A stretch of 8,228 bases of DNA from an uncultured Acidobacteriota bacterium. Lineage in GTDB: Bacteria; Acidobacteriota; Vicinamibacteria; Vicinamibacterales; UBA8438. Each line of letters begins with the position of its first letter. Positions within the stretch are counted from its first letter, which is position 1. A program made the position numbers and the translations under genes. Below, one piece after another: positions 1 through 6,027 of the stretch. The stretch covers positions 1-8,228 of the forward strand of contig CAJWMX010000111.1 in assembly GCA_913043805.1 (NCBI GenBank). The letters run 5' to 3'. Under the pieces are notes generated by a model. The model had not been told where the DNA came from. It saw only the letters and a program-made list of their open reading frames with translations, and did no database searches.

Positions 1-438
1 GGCCACGAAGACGATTACGAGGGGAACCCGCCGGTGTTTCCCGTGGGCTGCATCGGCGTCATCGCCGAAGCCGAAGAGCTGCCCGACGGCCGCTACAACA
101 TCGTTCTGGGTGGGATCAGCAAGTTCCGGATCACGAGCGAGGACCACAGCCGCTCCTACCGGCTGGCCGACATCGAACCGCTTCCCGAAGTGCTGTCTCC
201 GTCGGAACGGCTCGAGCTCGGAGATCTCCGCGACGAGCTGGCGGGCCTGCTCCCCATCGGACTTCCGGGTATCCAGATACCGGACGGCCTCGCTGACGAA
301 GATGTCGTCAATGGAATCGCCCAGCTGGTCGACATCGAACCGCTGGACCGTCTCGGTCTCCTCGAACAACCGGACGCGCTGGCCCGCGGCCAGGCCCTGA
401 TCAACATCTTCTACACCCGGGCGGCCCTGCCCCGCTAG
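1..438 (+). CDS. LON substrate-binding domain protein (5' partial)
   Basis: This is the C-terminal part (145 residues) of a stand-alone LON N-terminal (substrate-binding) domain protein, open at the window's left edge. The frame starts inside the domain with a GHEDDYEG segment followed by PPVFPVGCIGVI, then a strand-rich part ending in the family's LGGISKFRI (residues 36-44), which matches the usual 'G..RFRI' strand. The second half is the helical LON subdomain. There is no AAA+ or Ser/Lys protease domain before the TAG, so it is not Lon protease itself. Such proteins usually have about 200-220 residues, so some 60 N-terminal residues lie outside the window. Family knowledge: the domain is thought to bind unfolded or substrate protein; the role of stand-alone forms is poorly defined. 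The GTG at 34 could look like a start but falls inside a conserved strand, so it is not one. Confidence 0.85.
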   Translation, partial: GHEDDYEGNPPVFPVGCIGVIAEAEELPDGRYNIVLGGISKFRITSEDHSRSYRLADIEPLPEVLSPSERLELGDLRDELAGLLPIGLPGIQIPDGLADEDVVNGIAQLVDIEPLDRLGLLEQPDALARGQALINIFYTRAALPR

Positions 439-542
439 GTTTCCCGGCCAGGGCTCCGCCCGGCGGCGTTGCGGGCTCGGTCATAGGCGCCCGGCCTACT
501 CCCTCACTCGCGCCTTGCCAGACGAAACCCTGACCGGGAAAC
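439..542. repeat. Widely spaced inverted repeat after the LON gene
   Basis: The arms at 439-453 and 528-542 are reverse complements at 14 of 15 positions; the only mismatch is C448 against A533. They enclose 74 bases. The left arm starts at the first base after the TAG stop. The enclosed part contains a small possible hairpin (TAGG...CCTA). There is no T-tract, so this is not a typical intrinsic terminator. It could be a structured 3' UTR or a small non-autonomous element. No gene is supported between 439 and 637. Confidence 0.45.
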
Positions 543-637
543 AGACAGAACACGTGGTGAAGGCCAGACGGCGAGACCATCGCGCATCGTCTCAACTCGC
601 GCGTCTATTGGCGATAGAATCGCCGGCGGACGGATCG

Positions 638-1228
638 ATGCTGCTCAAGATGGACACACTTGCGCGGATCAAGGGCGGTGAGGTGTCGCTCGTCTTCCGG
701 CGCTGGCGGCGACCGACAGTGAAGAACGGCGGCCGGCTCCGCACCGCGGTCGGCGAGTCGCGCATCGATGAGGTTCGCCCGGTCACGACCCGCGCGATCA
801 CGCGGGCGGACGCGATGGCCGCCGGGTTCGACAGTCGACAGGCATTGCTCGATCGCCTGGGTGACGGCGAAGGCGATATCTACCGGGTGTCGGTCGCGTG
901 GGATCGTCCAGACCAGCGGATCGCCCTACAGGAGCGGGAAACGCTCTCCGAGGAGGAGCTGGTGTCGGTGGTCGCCAGGCTGCGGCGGATGGACGCGCGA
1001 GACGCCAGCGGGACATGGACCGAACAGGTGTTTCGCCTGATTGAGACTCGACCACACGTCCCCGCCAAGCTGCTCGCGGCGGAGTTCGGCTGTGACCGGG
1101 ACCAGCTGAAACCGAACGTCCGCAAGCTCAAGAACCTCGGATTGACCATCAGCCACGAGACCGGGTACTCCCTCTCGGCCCGGGGACGGGCCGTCCTCAC
1201 CCAGCTACGGGCGACCGAACCGGCCTAG
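638..1228 (+). CDS. ASCH-like domain protein with C-terminal winged helix
   Basis: I read this as a 196-residue cytoplasmic protein. Residues 1-105 resemble an ASCH (PUA-like, RNA/nucleotide-binding) domain: 'LARIKGGEVSLVFRRWRRP' near the start, a 'G..RI.EV' strand, an 'IT..DA..AGF' helix at 54-64, and a final strand 'GDIYRVSV' at 79-86. Residues 122-192 look like a winged helix: 'TWTEQVFRLIETRP', a recognition-helix-like 'CDRDQLKPNVRKLKNLGL', then 'TGYSLSARGRAVL'. I chose ATG 638 because family members begin almost directly with this 'M(L)..K..L..I..G' stretch. The frame is open back to a TTG at 515, but that 41-residue extension is low-complexity, overlaps an inverted repeat and has no ribosome binding site. 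It lies 5 bases before the acyltransferase gene. Specific function is unknown; RNA or nucleotide binding is inferred from the fold. Confidence 0.7.
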   Translation: MLLKMDTLARIKGGEVSLVFRRWRRPTVKNGGRLRTAVGESRIDEVRPVTTRAITRADAMAAGFDSRQALLDRLGDGEGDIYRVSVAWDRPDQRIALQERETLSEEELVSVVARLRRMDARDASGTWTEQVFRLIETRPHVPAKLLAAEFGCDRDQLKPNVRKLKNLGLTISHETGYSLSARGRAVLTQLRATEPA

Positions 1229-1233
1229 CCACC

Positions 1234-1983
1234 GTGCGACTCCTCCTCGTCTATCTCTGGGCGCCGTTCGCCAACCTGCTCTGGTACACCCACACGGTGG
1301 TGATGGGGTCGCTGTCGCTGCTGGTGTGGCCCTTCGACCGGACCGGAGACCGACAGTTCTGGTGCGCTCGATGGTGGTGTCGTCTCGTCGCGTGGTCGAT
1401 CTTCGCGCGGATCCGCGTGCACGGCAGCGAACATGTCGAGCCGGGACGGCCGTATGTCTACATGGCCAACCACTCCAGCTTGATCGACACGCCGGCGCTC
1501 TTCGCCTACCTCCCTCACCCCTTCCGGATCATGGCGAAGCGGGAGCTGTTCTACGTACCGTTCATGGGCTGGCATCTGTGGACGGCAGGCCACTTCCCGA
1601 TCGATCGCGGAAATGCCAGACGGACGGTGGCCAGCGTGCGCCGGACGATCGAGGGAGTTCGCGGAGGGCGATCGCTCGCCGTGTTCCCCGAGGGCACCCG
1701 GACGCCAGACGGTCGACTCCAGGACTTCCAGCCCGGCACGTTCAAGATCGCGATGAAGGCGGGCGTGCCGATCGTGCCGGTCACAATCTGCGGGACCTTC
1801 GCCCTCCTCCCCAAGACGACGCTGGCTCCACGGCCGGGTCGGGTCGACGTGATCATCGGCGAACCGATCGACACGGCCGACTATGCGGACGCCCAGGTCC
1901 GCGAGCTGATCACGCGTACCCGGGCCGCCATACAGGCGACGCTGGACGAGTGGATGGCCAAGCGCGGAGAGGCCGACTCGTGA
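1234..1983 (+). CDS. 1-acyl-sn-glycerol-3-phosphate acyltransferase (PlsC family)
   Basis: This 249-residue lysophospholipid acyltransferase probably transfers an acyl group to the sn-2 position of lysophosphatidic acid, giving phosphatidic acid at the inner membrane. All four family blocks are present: the catalytic NHSSLID (NHx4D, His80 and Asp85), 'FPIDRG' at 121-126, the substrate-binding 'FPEGTR' at 151-156, and 'VPIVPVTI' at 178-185. A hydrophobic N-terminal segment (about residues 2-32) should anchor it in the membrane. The start is the GTG at 1234, 5 bases after the ASCH gene; there is no strong ribosome binding site, so translational coupling is likely. The stop codon overlaps the next start (GTGA at 1980-1983). 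The PlsC superfamily is broad, so acylation of another lipid such as an ornithine lipid cannot be excluded. Confidence 0.9.
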   Translation: MRLLLVYLWAPFANLLWYTHTVVMGSLSLLVWPFDRTGDRQFWCARWWCRLVAWSIFARIRVHGSEHVEPGRPYVYMANHSSLIDTPALFAYLPHPFRIMAKRELFYVPFMGWHLWTAGHFPIDRGNARRTVASVRRTIEGVRGGRSLAVFPEGTRTPDGRLQDFQPGTFKIAMKAGVPIVPVTICGTFALLPKTTLAPRPGRVDVIIGEPIDTADYADAQVRELITRTRAAIQATLDEWMAKRGEADS

Positions 1984-2525
1984 CGCCGGCGAGTAGCTGG
2001 GTCGTGCTGCTCAGGGGCATCAATGTGGGGGGACACAACAGGTTGCCGATGGCGACGCTTCGCGCTCACTTCAGCGACGCGGGATGTGAGGACGTACGCA
2101 CCTACATTCAGAGCGGCAATCTCGTGTTCCGGGCGGCGCGGACCCTGGCCCGGCGAGCGATCTCGACGCTCGACGAAAGGCTGGGCTCGGTCGGCCTCAA
2201 TCTCCCGGTGGTCACCAGGACCGGAGCGGAGCTAGCCGCCGCGGTCGAGGCGAACCCGTTCGTCCGGTCTGGGGTCGACCCGGCGTATCTCCATGTGGGG
2301 TTTCTGGCTGACACGCCCACCGACGCGCACGCGGGCGCCCTCGATCCGGATCGGTCGCCGCCAGACGCATGGCGCCTGTCTGGGCGGGAACTGTATCTGG
2401 CCTGCCCGCGCGGCATCGCCAAGACCCGACTCACCAGCAGCTATCTCGACTCGACCCTCGGTACACCGGTGACAATCCGAAACTGGCTGACGACCATGGC
2501 CGTTCTCGACCTCGTGCGTGGCTGA
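1980..2525 (+). CDS. DUF1697 family protein
   Basis: This is a complete 181-residue DUF1697 protein. The family signature is clear: 'WVVLLRGINVGGHNRLPMATLRAHF' at 7-31, then 'DVRTYIQSGNLVF' at 38-50, a central 'ANPFV' at 91-95, and the C-terminal 'KTRLTSSYLDSTLGTPVTIRNWLTTMAVLDL', which matches the family's 'TARNWNTV.KL..L' ending. I chose the GTG at 1980 because the motif begins seven residues later, GGAGAGG at 1966-1972 lies 7 bases upstream, and the start overlaps the acyltransferase stop by 4 bases. The same frame stays open well upstream, but there it only shadows the acyltransferase. Biochemical function of DUF1697 is not established; it is soluble with no catalytic motif I can point to. 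Confidence 0.9.
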   Translation: MTPASSWVVLLRGINVGGHNRLPMATLRAHFSDAGCEDVRTYIQSGNLVFRAARTLARRAISTLDERLGSVGLNLPVVTRTGAELAAAVEANPFVRSGVDPAYLHVGFLADTPTDAHAGALDPDRSPPDAWRLSGRELYLACPRGIAKTRLTSSYLDSTLGTPVTIRNWLTTMAVLDLVRG

Positions 2526-2541
2526 CTGAAGCGCTAGCCGA

Positions 2542-3185
2542 ATGGGTATAGACCCGTTCTCCACCTCCTACGACACCGCGCGCGAGCGATTCCGCCACGC
2601 CGCGACCGGCGCCGGAGCCCGACTGGCGTCTCACCCGCAGGGCGACGACGGCCTCACCACCGACGTGGCGACCCTGGGCGCGGCCGCGCCCGATTGGACC
2701 GTCGTGGTCACATCCGGTCTTCACGGGATCGAAGGCTTCTTCGGTTCAGCCGTCCAGCTCGCCTGGCTCGGGTCTCGAGCGATCCTCCCCGACCGGGGCG
2801 CCGTCGTGCTCGTGCACGCCCTGAATCCCTATGGCTTCGCCCACCATCGTCGGGTCGACGCCGACAACGTCGATCTCAACCGCAATTTCCTTCCCGACGA
2901 CGCCCCCCGGAGGACCCCACCTGGGTGCGCGCCCAGCCGTCGTCCGCGGCGGCCCGCTTTGTCACGGCCGAGTTCGGGACCTACCATGTGCTGAGGGTGC
3001 TGGCCGCGCTGCGGGCCGAGAACCGGTTGCACTTCCACGGCGGCTCGTCGGTCGAGCGGCGCCGCGTCGGAAGAGAGTTCCTGGAGTGCTTCTGTCCGAT
3101 GGCCTCCGACTGGCGAGCCAAGACCCTGGGCCGAGCGATGCAGGTCATCGGGCAGGCGATTGAAGGAGCACGGACCGACCCGTGA
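2542..3185 (+). pseudogene. DUF2817 (M14-like zinc peptidase), internal deletion and frameshift
   Basis: The N-terminal 120 residues (frame from ATG 2542) are a clear DUF2817/M14-type start: 'SGLHGIEGFFGSAVQLAWL' with zinc-ligand candidates His61 and Glu64, 'VHALNPYGFAHHRRV' at 91-105, and 'NVDLNRNFLPDD'. That frame then loses similarity and stops at 2994. The family C-terminus instead reads in another + frame from about 2910 to the TGA at 3183: 'FVTAEFGTYHVLRVLAALRAENRLHFHG', then an 'FCPMASDWR' block. Two things are wrong: a frame change, possibly at the C-run 2903-2908 where one more C would join the frames, and the absence of roughly 130-150 residues normally between the halves. The missing part includes the 'DFHTGLG' motif with the third zinc ligand, while the 'AEFGT' glutamate remains. 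It should be inactive. Its stop still overlaps the next gene's GTG (3182-3185). Confidence 0.75.
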
Positions 3186-4060
3186 GCGCGACCACGCTGC
3201 ACTTCCGCTCAAAGATCGATGGCTGGATCATCGGCGCCACGGCGCTCCCCGTGTTGATCGGGCTGTACCCGGCCTGGCTCGCGGCGTCCGAGGGCCATAT
3301 CTGGGTACCGTTGGTGGTCTTCACGCCGGTGGCTCTGATGGGCTGGGGAGTCTCCTCGACCAGCTACACGGTGACGGATGACCTCCTCGAAGTCCGATGT
3401 ATGTGGCTCACGGAACTGATCCCGCTCGGCTCGGTCCGCTCGCTGCATCCGACTCGAAGCCTGCTCTCGGCGCCGGCTCTCTCACTGGATCGGATCGAGC
3501 TCGTCCATACGACCGGACGCACCCTGGTGTCGCCCCGTGACCGGGAGGGATTCGTCGCGAGCCTGAGCCGGCGCAACCCCGCGATCACGGTCCACGGCTT
3601 CGATGGACGCGGGGAGGAGCATCAGGACGTGACCGGTGATCCGACGATCCCGGGCGCCGCCCTCACGCCGGCCATCGTCATTGGCGTGCCGCTACTGCTC
3701 GTGATCGGCGTGATGTTCTATCGTGGCAGCCAGCCGCCAACCGCGCAGGTCACGGCCGACGAGTTCATCGTGAGCGGGAACTACGGCGCGACCGTCGAAC
3801 TGTCCGAAATCACGTCCATCTCTCTCGAGTCCGAACATCCCCGGGTCCGCCGACGACTTCGCGGCTTCTCGGCCGGCGACACGCGACGGGGTCGGTTTCG
3901 GGTCCACACCCTGGGGGACGGGTTCCTGTTCACCCGAGCCGGTGCACCGCCCTATCTCCTGGTCAGGACCGAGGACAGCTTCGTCCTGCTCAACGCCGAG
4001 ACACCAGACGAAACCCAGCGTCTGCACGACGACCTGCTGTGGCTCTGGCAGAATCAATGA
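3182..4060 (+). CDS. Membrane protein with two bacterial PH domains
   Basis: This 292-residue protein has two predicted membrane regions, each followed by a PH-like beta domain. Hydrophobic segments at about 14-33 and 40-58 precede residues 60-135 ('STSYTVTDDLLEVRCMWLTELIPLGSVRSLHPTRS...LDRIEL' and 'REGFVASLSRRNP'), the pattern of YyaB-like bPH_4 domains. A third segment at about 161-180 precedes residues 188-288, where 'ADEFIVSGNYGATVELSEITSI', 'GRFRVHTLGDGFLFT', 'PPYLLVRTEDSFVLLNAETPDETQRL' resemble the bPH_5 type. The start is the GTG at 3182 (AAGGAG at 3163-3168), overlapping the previous stop. The domains probably face the cytoplasm, based on the positive charge distribution. Function is unknown; other bacterial PH proteins serve envelope and stress roles. 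Confidence 0.75.
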   Translation: MSATTLHFRSKIDGWIIGATALPVLIGLYPAWLAASEGHIWVPLVVFTPVALMGWGVSSTSYTVTDDLLEVRCMWLTELIPLGSVRSLHPTRSLLSAPALSLDRIELVHTTGRTLVSPRDREGFVASLSRRNPAITVHGFDGRGEEHQDVTGDPTIPGAALTPAIVIGVPLLLVIGVMFYRGSQPPTAQVTADEFIVSGNYGATVELSEITSISLESEHPRVRRRLRGFSAGDTRRGRFRVHTLGDGFLFTRAGAPPYLLVRTEDSFVLLNAETPDETQRLHDDLLWLWQNQ

Positions 4061-4061
4061 C

Positions 4062-4631
4062 ATGGGCAAACGCTACGACACACTCGATACGCGGCTCCGT
4101 CAGTTCATCGAGCGACAGCAGATGTTCTTCGTCGCGACGGCGCCACTCTCGGCCGACGGACACGTCAACCTCTCCCCCAAGGGCCTCGACAGCTTCCGGG
4201 TGGTGGACCCGACCCGGGTGGCCTATCTCGACCAGGTGGGAAGTGGCGCGGAGACGATCGCGCACCTGCGGGAGAACGGACGTATCGTCGTGATGTTCTG
4301 CGCCTTCGAAGGCCCGCCCAACATCGTCAGACTCCACGGCCGGGGCGAAGTCGTGGAACCTCAGGACGAGGACTGGGCCCGGGAACGCGCCAGGTTCGGT
4401 CCAGGCGCGGACGGTCGGGCCATCATCGTCATCGAGGTCGATCGGATCACCGACTCCTGCGGCTACGGCGTGCCCGAATACACCTTCGCGGCCGACCGAC
4501 CCCAGCTCGACGCCTGGGCCGCCCGCAAGGGGGAACGCGGCCTTCGGCAGTACCAGCAGGAGAACAACGCCACCAGCGTCGATGGTCTACCGGCGCTACG
4601 ATGGGTTGCGGAAGACGCGGCCACGGAGTAG
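4062..4631 (+). CDS. Pyridoxamine 5'-phosphate oxidase-like flavoprotein
   Basis: This 189-residue protein belongs to the PPOX-like split beta-barrel superfamily, which binds FMN or F420. The pattern is characteristic of one subgroup: 'FIERQQMFFVATAPLSADGHVNLSPKGLDSFRVVDPTRVAYLDQVGSGAETIAHLRENGRIVVMFCAFEGPPNIVRLHGRGEVV' over residues 15-98, followed by 'IIVIEVDRITDSCGYGVP' at 121-138 and a C-terminal 'NNATSVDGLPALRW'. The 'NLSPKG' and 'GSGAETIAHL' segments correspond to the flavin phosphate-binding region of the fold. ATG 4062 lies one base after the PH-protein stop, so it is likely co-translated. The substrate is unknown; true pyridoxine biosynthesis (PdxH) is unlikely because this subgroup lacks the PdxH C-terminal motif. 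A hairpin and the DUF411 gene follow. Confidence 0.88.
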   Translation: MGKRYDTLDTRLRQFIERQQMFFVATAPLSADGHVNLSPKGLDSFRVVDPTRVAYLDQVGSGAETIAHLRENGRIVVMFCAFEGPPNIVRLHGRGEVVEPQDEDWARERARFGPGADGRAIIVIEVDRITDSCGYGVPEYTFAADRPQLDAWAARKGERGLRQYQQENNATSVDGLPALRWVAEDAATE

Positions 4632-4642
4632 CCTGAAGTCCG

Positions 4643-4658
4643 GTGCCCTCAAGGGCAC
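4643..4658 (+). other. Hairpin upstream of DUF411 gene
   Basis: Arms GTGCCC (4643-4648) and GGGCAC (4653-4658) are perfectly complementary around a TCAA loop. It lies 11 bases after the flavoprotein stop and 25 bases before the DUF411 start. No T-tract follows, so an intrinsic terminator is not well supported; it may stabilise a transcript end or affect the leader of the next gene. Confidence 0.5.
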
Positions 4659-4668
4659 AGGTTCACGC

Positions 4669-4674
4669 GGAGGA
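4669..4674 (+). promoter_or_regulatory. Strong ribosome binding site for the DUF411 gene
   Basis: GGAGGA lies 9 bases before the ATG at 4684. It is the best Shine-Dalgarno match in the window and fixes the start of the signal-peptide-bearing N-terminus, so the 34 codons before the TGA are a genuine translated leader and not chance sequence. Confidence 0.8.
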
Positions 4675-4683
4675 ATACTCATC

Positions 4684-5142
4684 ATGCGCAAGCTGCAGAT
4701 CGCGCTGTTCGCCGTCCTGGTCGGCGTCGGCTCCCTGACGGTTCAGAGCCAGGAACCCGTGGTCGAGGTCTTCAAGGCTCCGACTTGAGGCTGTTGCATG
4801 GGATGGGTCAATCATCTCAAAGACGCAGGCTTCAAGGTCACAACCACGGACATGCCCGATGTGACCCCCAAGAAGATCGAAGAGGGCGTGCCGCCCCGGC
4901 TCGGGTCGTGCCATACGGCGACCGTGGACGGCTACGTCGTGGAAGGTCATGTGCCCGCCGAGGACATCAAGAAACTGCTGACCGAACGACCCGACGTCAA
5001 GGGCATCGGGGTGCCGGGTATGCCGATCGGCTCGCCGGGCATGGAAGGAATCTCCGGCGGACGGCAGTATTCGAGCTACTCGTTCACCGAAGACGGCGAA
5101 CTGGCGGTCTTCGGAACGCATCAGCCTCGCACGCGGCAGTAG
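4684..5142 (+). CDS. Exported DUF411 protein with in-frame TGA: candidate selenoprotein
   Basis: One frame from ATG 4684 to TAG 5142 (152 residues) contains a single TGA at 4786-4788, residue 35. Before it are a signal peptide (Arg2-Lys3, hydrophobic 5-20, cleavage near 'QSQ') and 'VVEVFKAPT'. After it come 'GCCMGWVNHLKDAGFKV', 'GVPPRLGSCHTATVDGYVVEGHVPAEDIKKLL' and 'GIGVPGMPIGSPGMEG', all diagnostic DUF411 blocks. DUF411 proteins carry 'SPTCGCC..W' here, so the TGA stands exactly at the first Cys; Cys37, Cys38 and Cys76 remain. DUF411 proteins are periplasmic, often near copper-handling genes, with an apparently metal- or redox-active Cys motif. A SECIS-like hairpin follows the TGA. If it is not decoded as selenocysteine, only a 34-residue peptide is made, or an unexported fragment could start at ATG 4798. 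No selenocysteine machinery gene lies in this window. Confidence 0.75.
4786..4788 (+). other. In-frame TGA at redox Cys position (candidate Sec codon)
   Basis: TGA replaces the first Cys codon of the CGCC motif. The reading frame is unchanged on both sides and homology is continuous (KAPT-x-GCC..W). One base change from TGC or TGT would explain it as a mutation; recoding to selenocysteine would explain why the rest of the gene shows no decay. Confidence 0.65.
4794..4828 (+). promoter_or_regulatory. SECIS-like hairpin after the TGA
   Basis: Upper stem GGGATG (4800-4805) pairs with CATCTC (4813-4818), six pairs including one G-U, around the 7-base loop GGTCAAT (4806-4812). A lower stem TTGC (4794-4797) pairs with GCAG (4825-4828) across an asymmetric internal loop. 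The apical loop starts 17 bases after the TGA and with two G residues, as bacterial SECIS models require, and its GGUC matches the start of the E. coli fdhF SECIS loop. The structure is short and was found by eye; part of it is constrained by the conserved 'W..HL' protein sequence. Confidence 0.5.
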
Positions 5143-5176
5143 ACGCTGTCGCCCGGTAGCGCGAAACAGTCAGAAG

Positions 5177-5590
5177 ATGCGCCCCGCCACCCGCGACCGC
5201 ATCTTCCGGCTGTTGCTGCGGGTGTCCGGTACGGCCGAGCTGTTTGCCCTGATCTTCATCGTCGCGCCCGAGTCATGGATGGTCTCCATCCATGACTGGC
5301 TGGGGCTCGGCGAACTCCCCGGCCAACCAATCGTCGGCTATCTGGCCCGTTCCACCTCAGCCTTCTACGCAATGATGGGCGGCCTCATGTGGGTCGTGTC
5401 CTTCGATCTGGTCCGTCACCGGCAGGTACTCCTCTACCTCGGGGTGGCCCAGGCGCTGTTTGGCGTGGCGCTGCTCGGCATCGACACCTACGAGGGGCTT
5501 CCGCTGTCGTGGACCCTGTTCGAGGGCCCCGTCGTCATACCGCTGGGGCTCGCCACGCTCTGGCTCGCTCGGCAGCTACCCAATCGGTGA
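5177..5590 (+). CDS. Four-helix membrane protein, function unknown
   Basis: This is a 137-residue integral membrane protein with four hydrophobic segments at about 11-30, 60-78, 84-103 and 113-132. I do not recognise a named family. Visible features are a charged N-terminus (MRPATRDR), a 'YLARSTSAFYAMMGGLMWVVSFDLVRH' block spanning helix 2, a short polar loop after it, and 'GPVVIPLGLATLWLARQ' in the last helix. The size and shape resemble small DoxX- or DUF4345-like membrane proteins, but the match is only general. A weak AGAAG precedes the ATG at 5177. The TGA overlaps the ATG of the Nudix gene by one base (TGATG), so the two are probably translated together. The positive-inside pattern would put both ends in the cytoplasm. 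Confidence 0.75.
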   Translation: MRPATRDRIFRLLLRVSGTAELFALIFIVAPESWMVSIHDWLGLGELPGQPIVGYLARSTSAFYAMMGGLMWVVSFDLVRHRQVLLYLGVAQALFGVALLGIDTYEGLPLSWTLFEGPVVIPLGLATLWLARQLPNR

Positions 5591-6027
5591 TGCCGGAAGC
5601 GCAGCAGGCCGGCGCGATCCCCTACCGGCGCGAAAGCGACAGCTGCCAGGTGTGCCTGATCACCACGCTCAGCTCAGGCAAGTGGTCGATCCCGAAGGGA
5701 TTCATCGACCCGGGCGACAGCGCCCGGGAGACGGCGGCCCGCGAGGCGGAAGAGGAAGCCGGCCTCCACGGCCGTGTGGTTGGCGGCCCGGTCGGCTACT
5801 ATGACATCACCAAGTACGGAGACACCTACACGGTCGCGGTGTATCTGCTCGAAGTCGAGCAGGTCGACGACGAGTGGGACGAACAGGCGGTTCGACAACG
5901 AAAATGGACCTCAACCGAGGTCGCGGCTCGGCTGCTTGACGGGCGCCCCGTGAGCGAGGTGTTCGACCGGGCGGTCGCGCTCCTCGGTCGAGCGCTCGGA
6001 CCATCGGAACAGGAGAAGGCGAGATGA
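5590..6027 (+). CDS. Nudix hydrolase
   Basis: This 145-residue Nudix protein hydrolyses a nucleoside diphosphate linked to another moiety; the exact substrate is not readable. The Nudix box spans Gly37-Leu59: 'GFIDPGDSARETAAREAEEEAGL', with the metal-binding 'REAEEE' core intact. The early Glu of the consensus (Gx5E) is Asp43, a conservative change. It starts 'AGAIPYRR', usual for the first strand, and 'KWSIPKG' leads into the box, as in diadenosine-polyphosphate or diphosphoinositol-type members. ATG 5590 overlaps the upstream membrane gene's stop by one base, which fixes the start; the frame is open further upstream but shadows that gene. The stop overlaps the next ATG (ATGA, 6024-6027). 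Confidence 0.88.
   Translation: MPEAQQAGAIPYRRESDSCQVCLITTLSSGKWSIPKGFIDPGDSARETAAREAEEEAGLHGRVVGGPVGYYDITKYGDTYTVAVYLLEVEQVDDEWDEQAVRQRKWTSTEVAARLLDGRPVSEVFDRAVALLGRALGPSEQEKAR

Noticed and set aside
515..637. TTG start and 41-residue extension of the ASCH-like protein
   Set aside because: There is no ribosome binding site, its sequence is not family-like, and it overlaps the inverted repeat; ATG 638 fits the family start. Not fully excluded.
1326..1979. Long N-terminal extension of the DUF1697 frame
   Set aside because: It overlaps the acyltransferase in another frame, has low-complexity Arg/Pro-rich sequence, and the DUF1697 motif starts right after the GTG at 1980.
4663..5121. - strand open frame of 152 codons opposite the DUF411 gene
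   Set aside because: No recognisable motif, and the + strand shows complete DUF411 homology across the region.
4798..5142. DUF411 as a separate gene starting at ATG 4798
   Set aside because: This start would drop the signal peptide and the CGCC motif and has no ribosome binding site; the upstream 34 codons are in the same frame and clearly belong to the protein.
5143..5176. Terminator after the DUF411 gene
   Set aside because: Only weak pairing (CTGT/ACAG with a short inner stem) and no T-tract.
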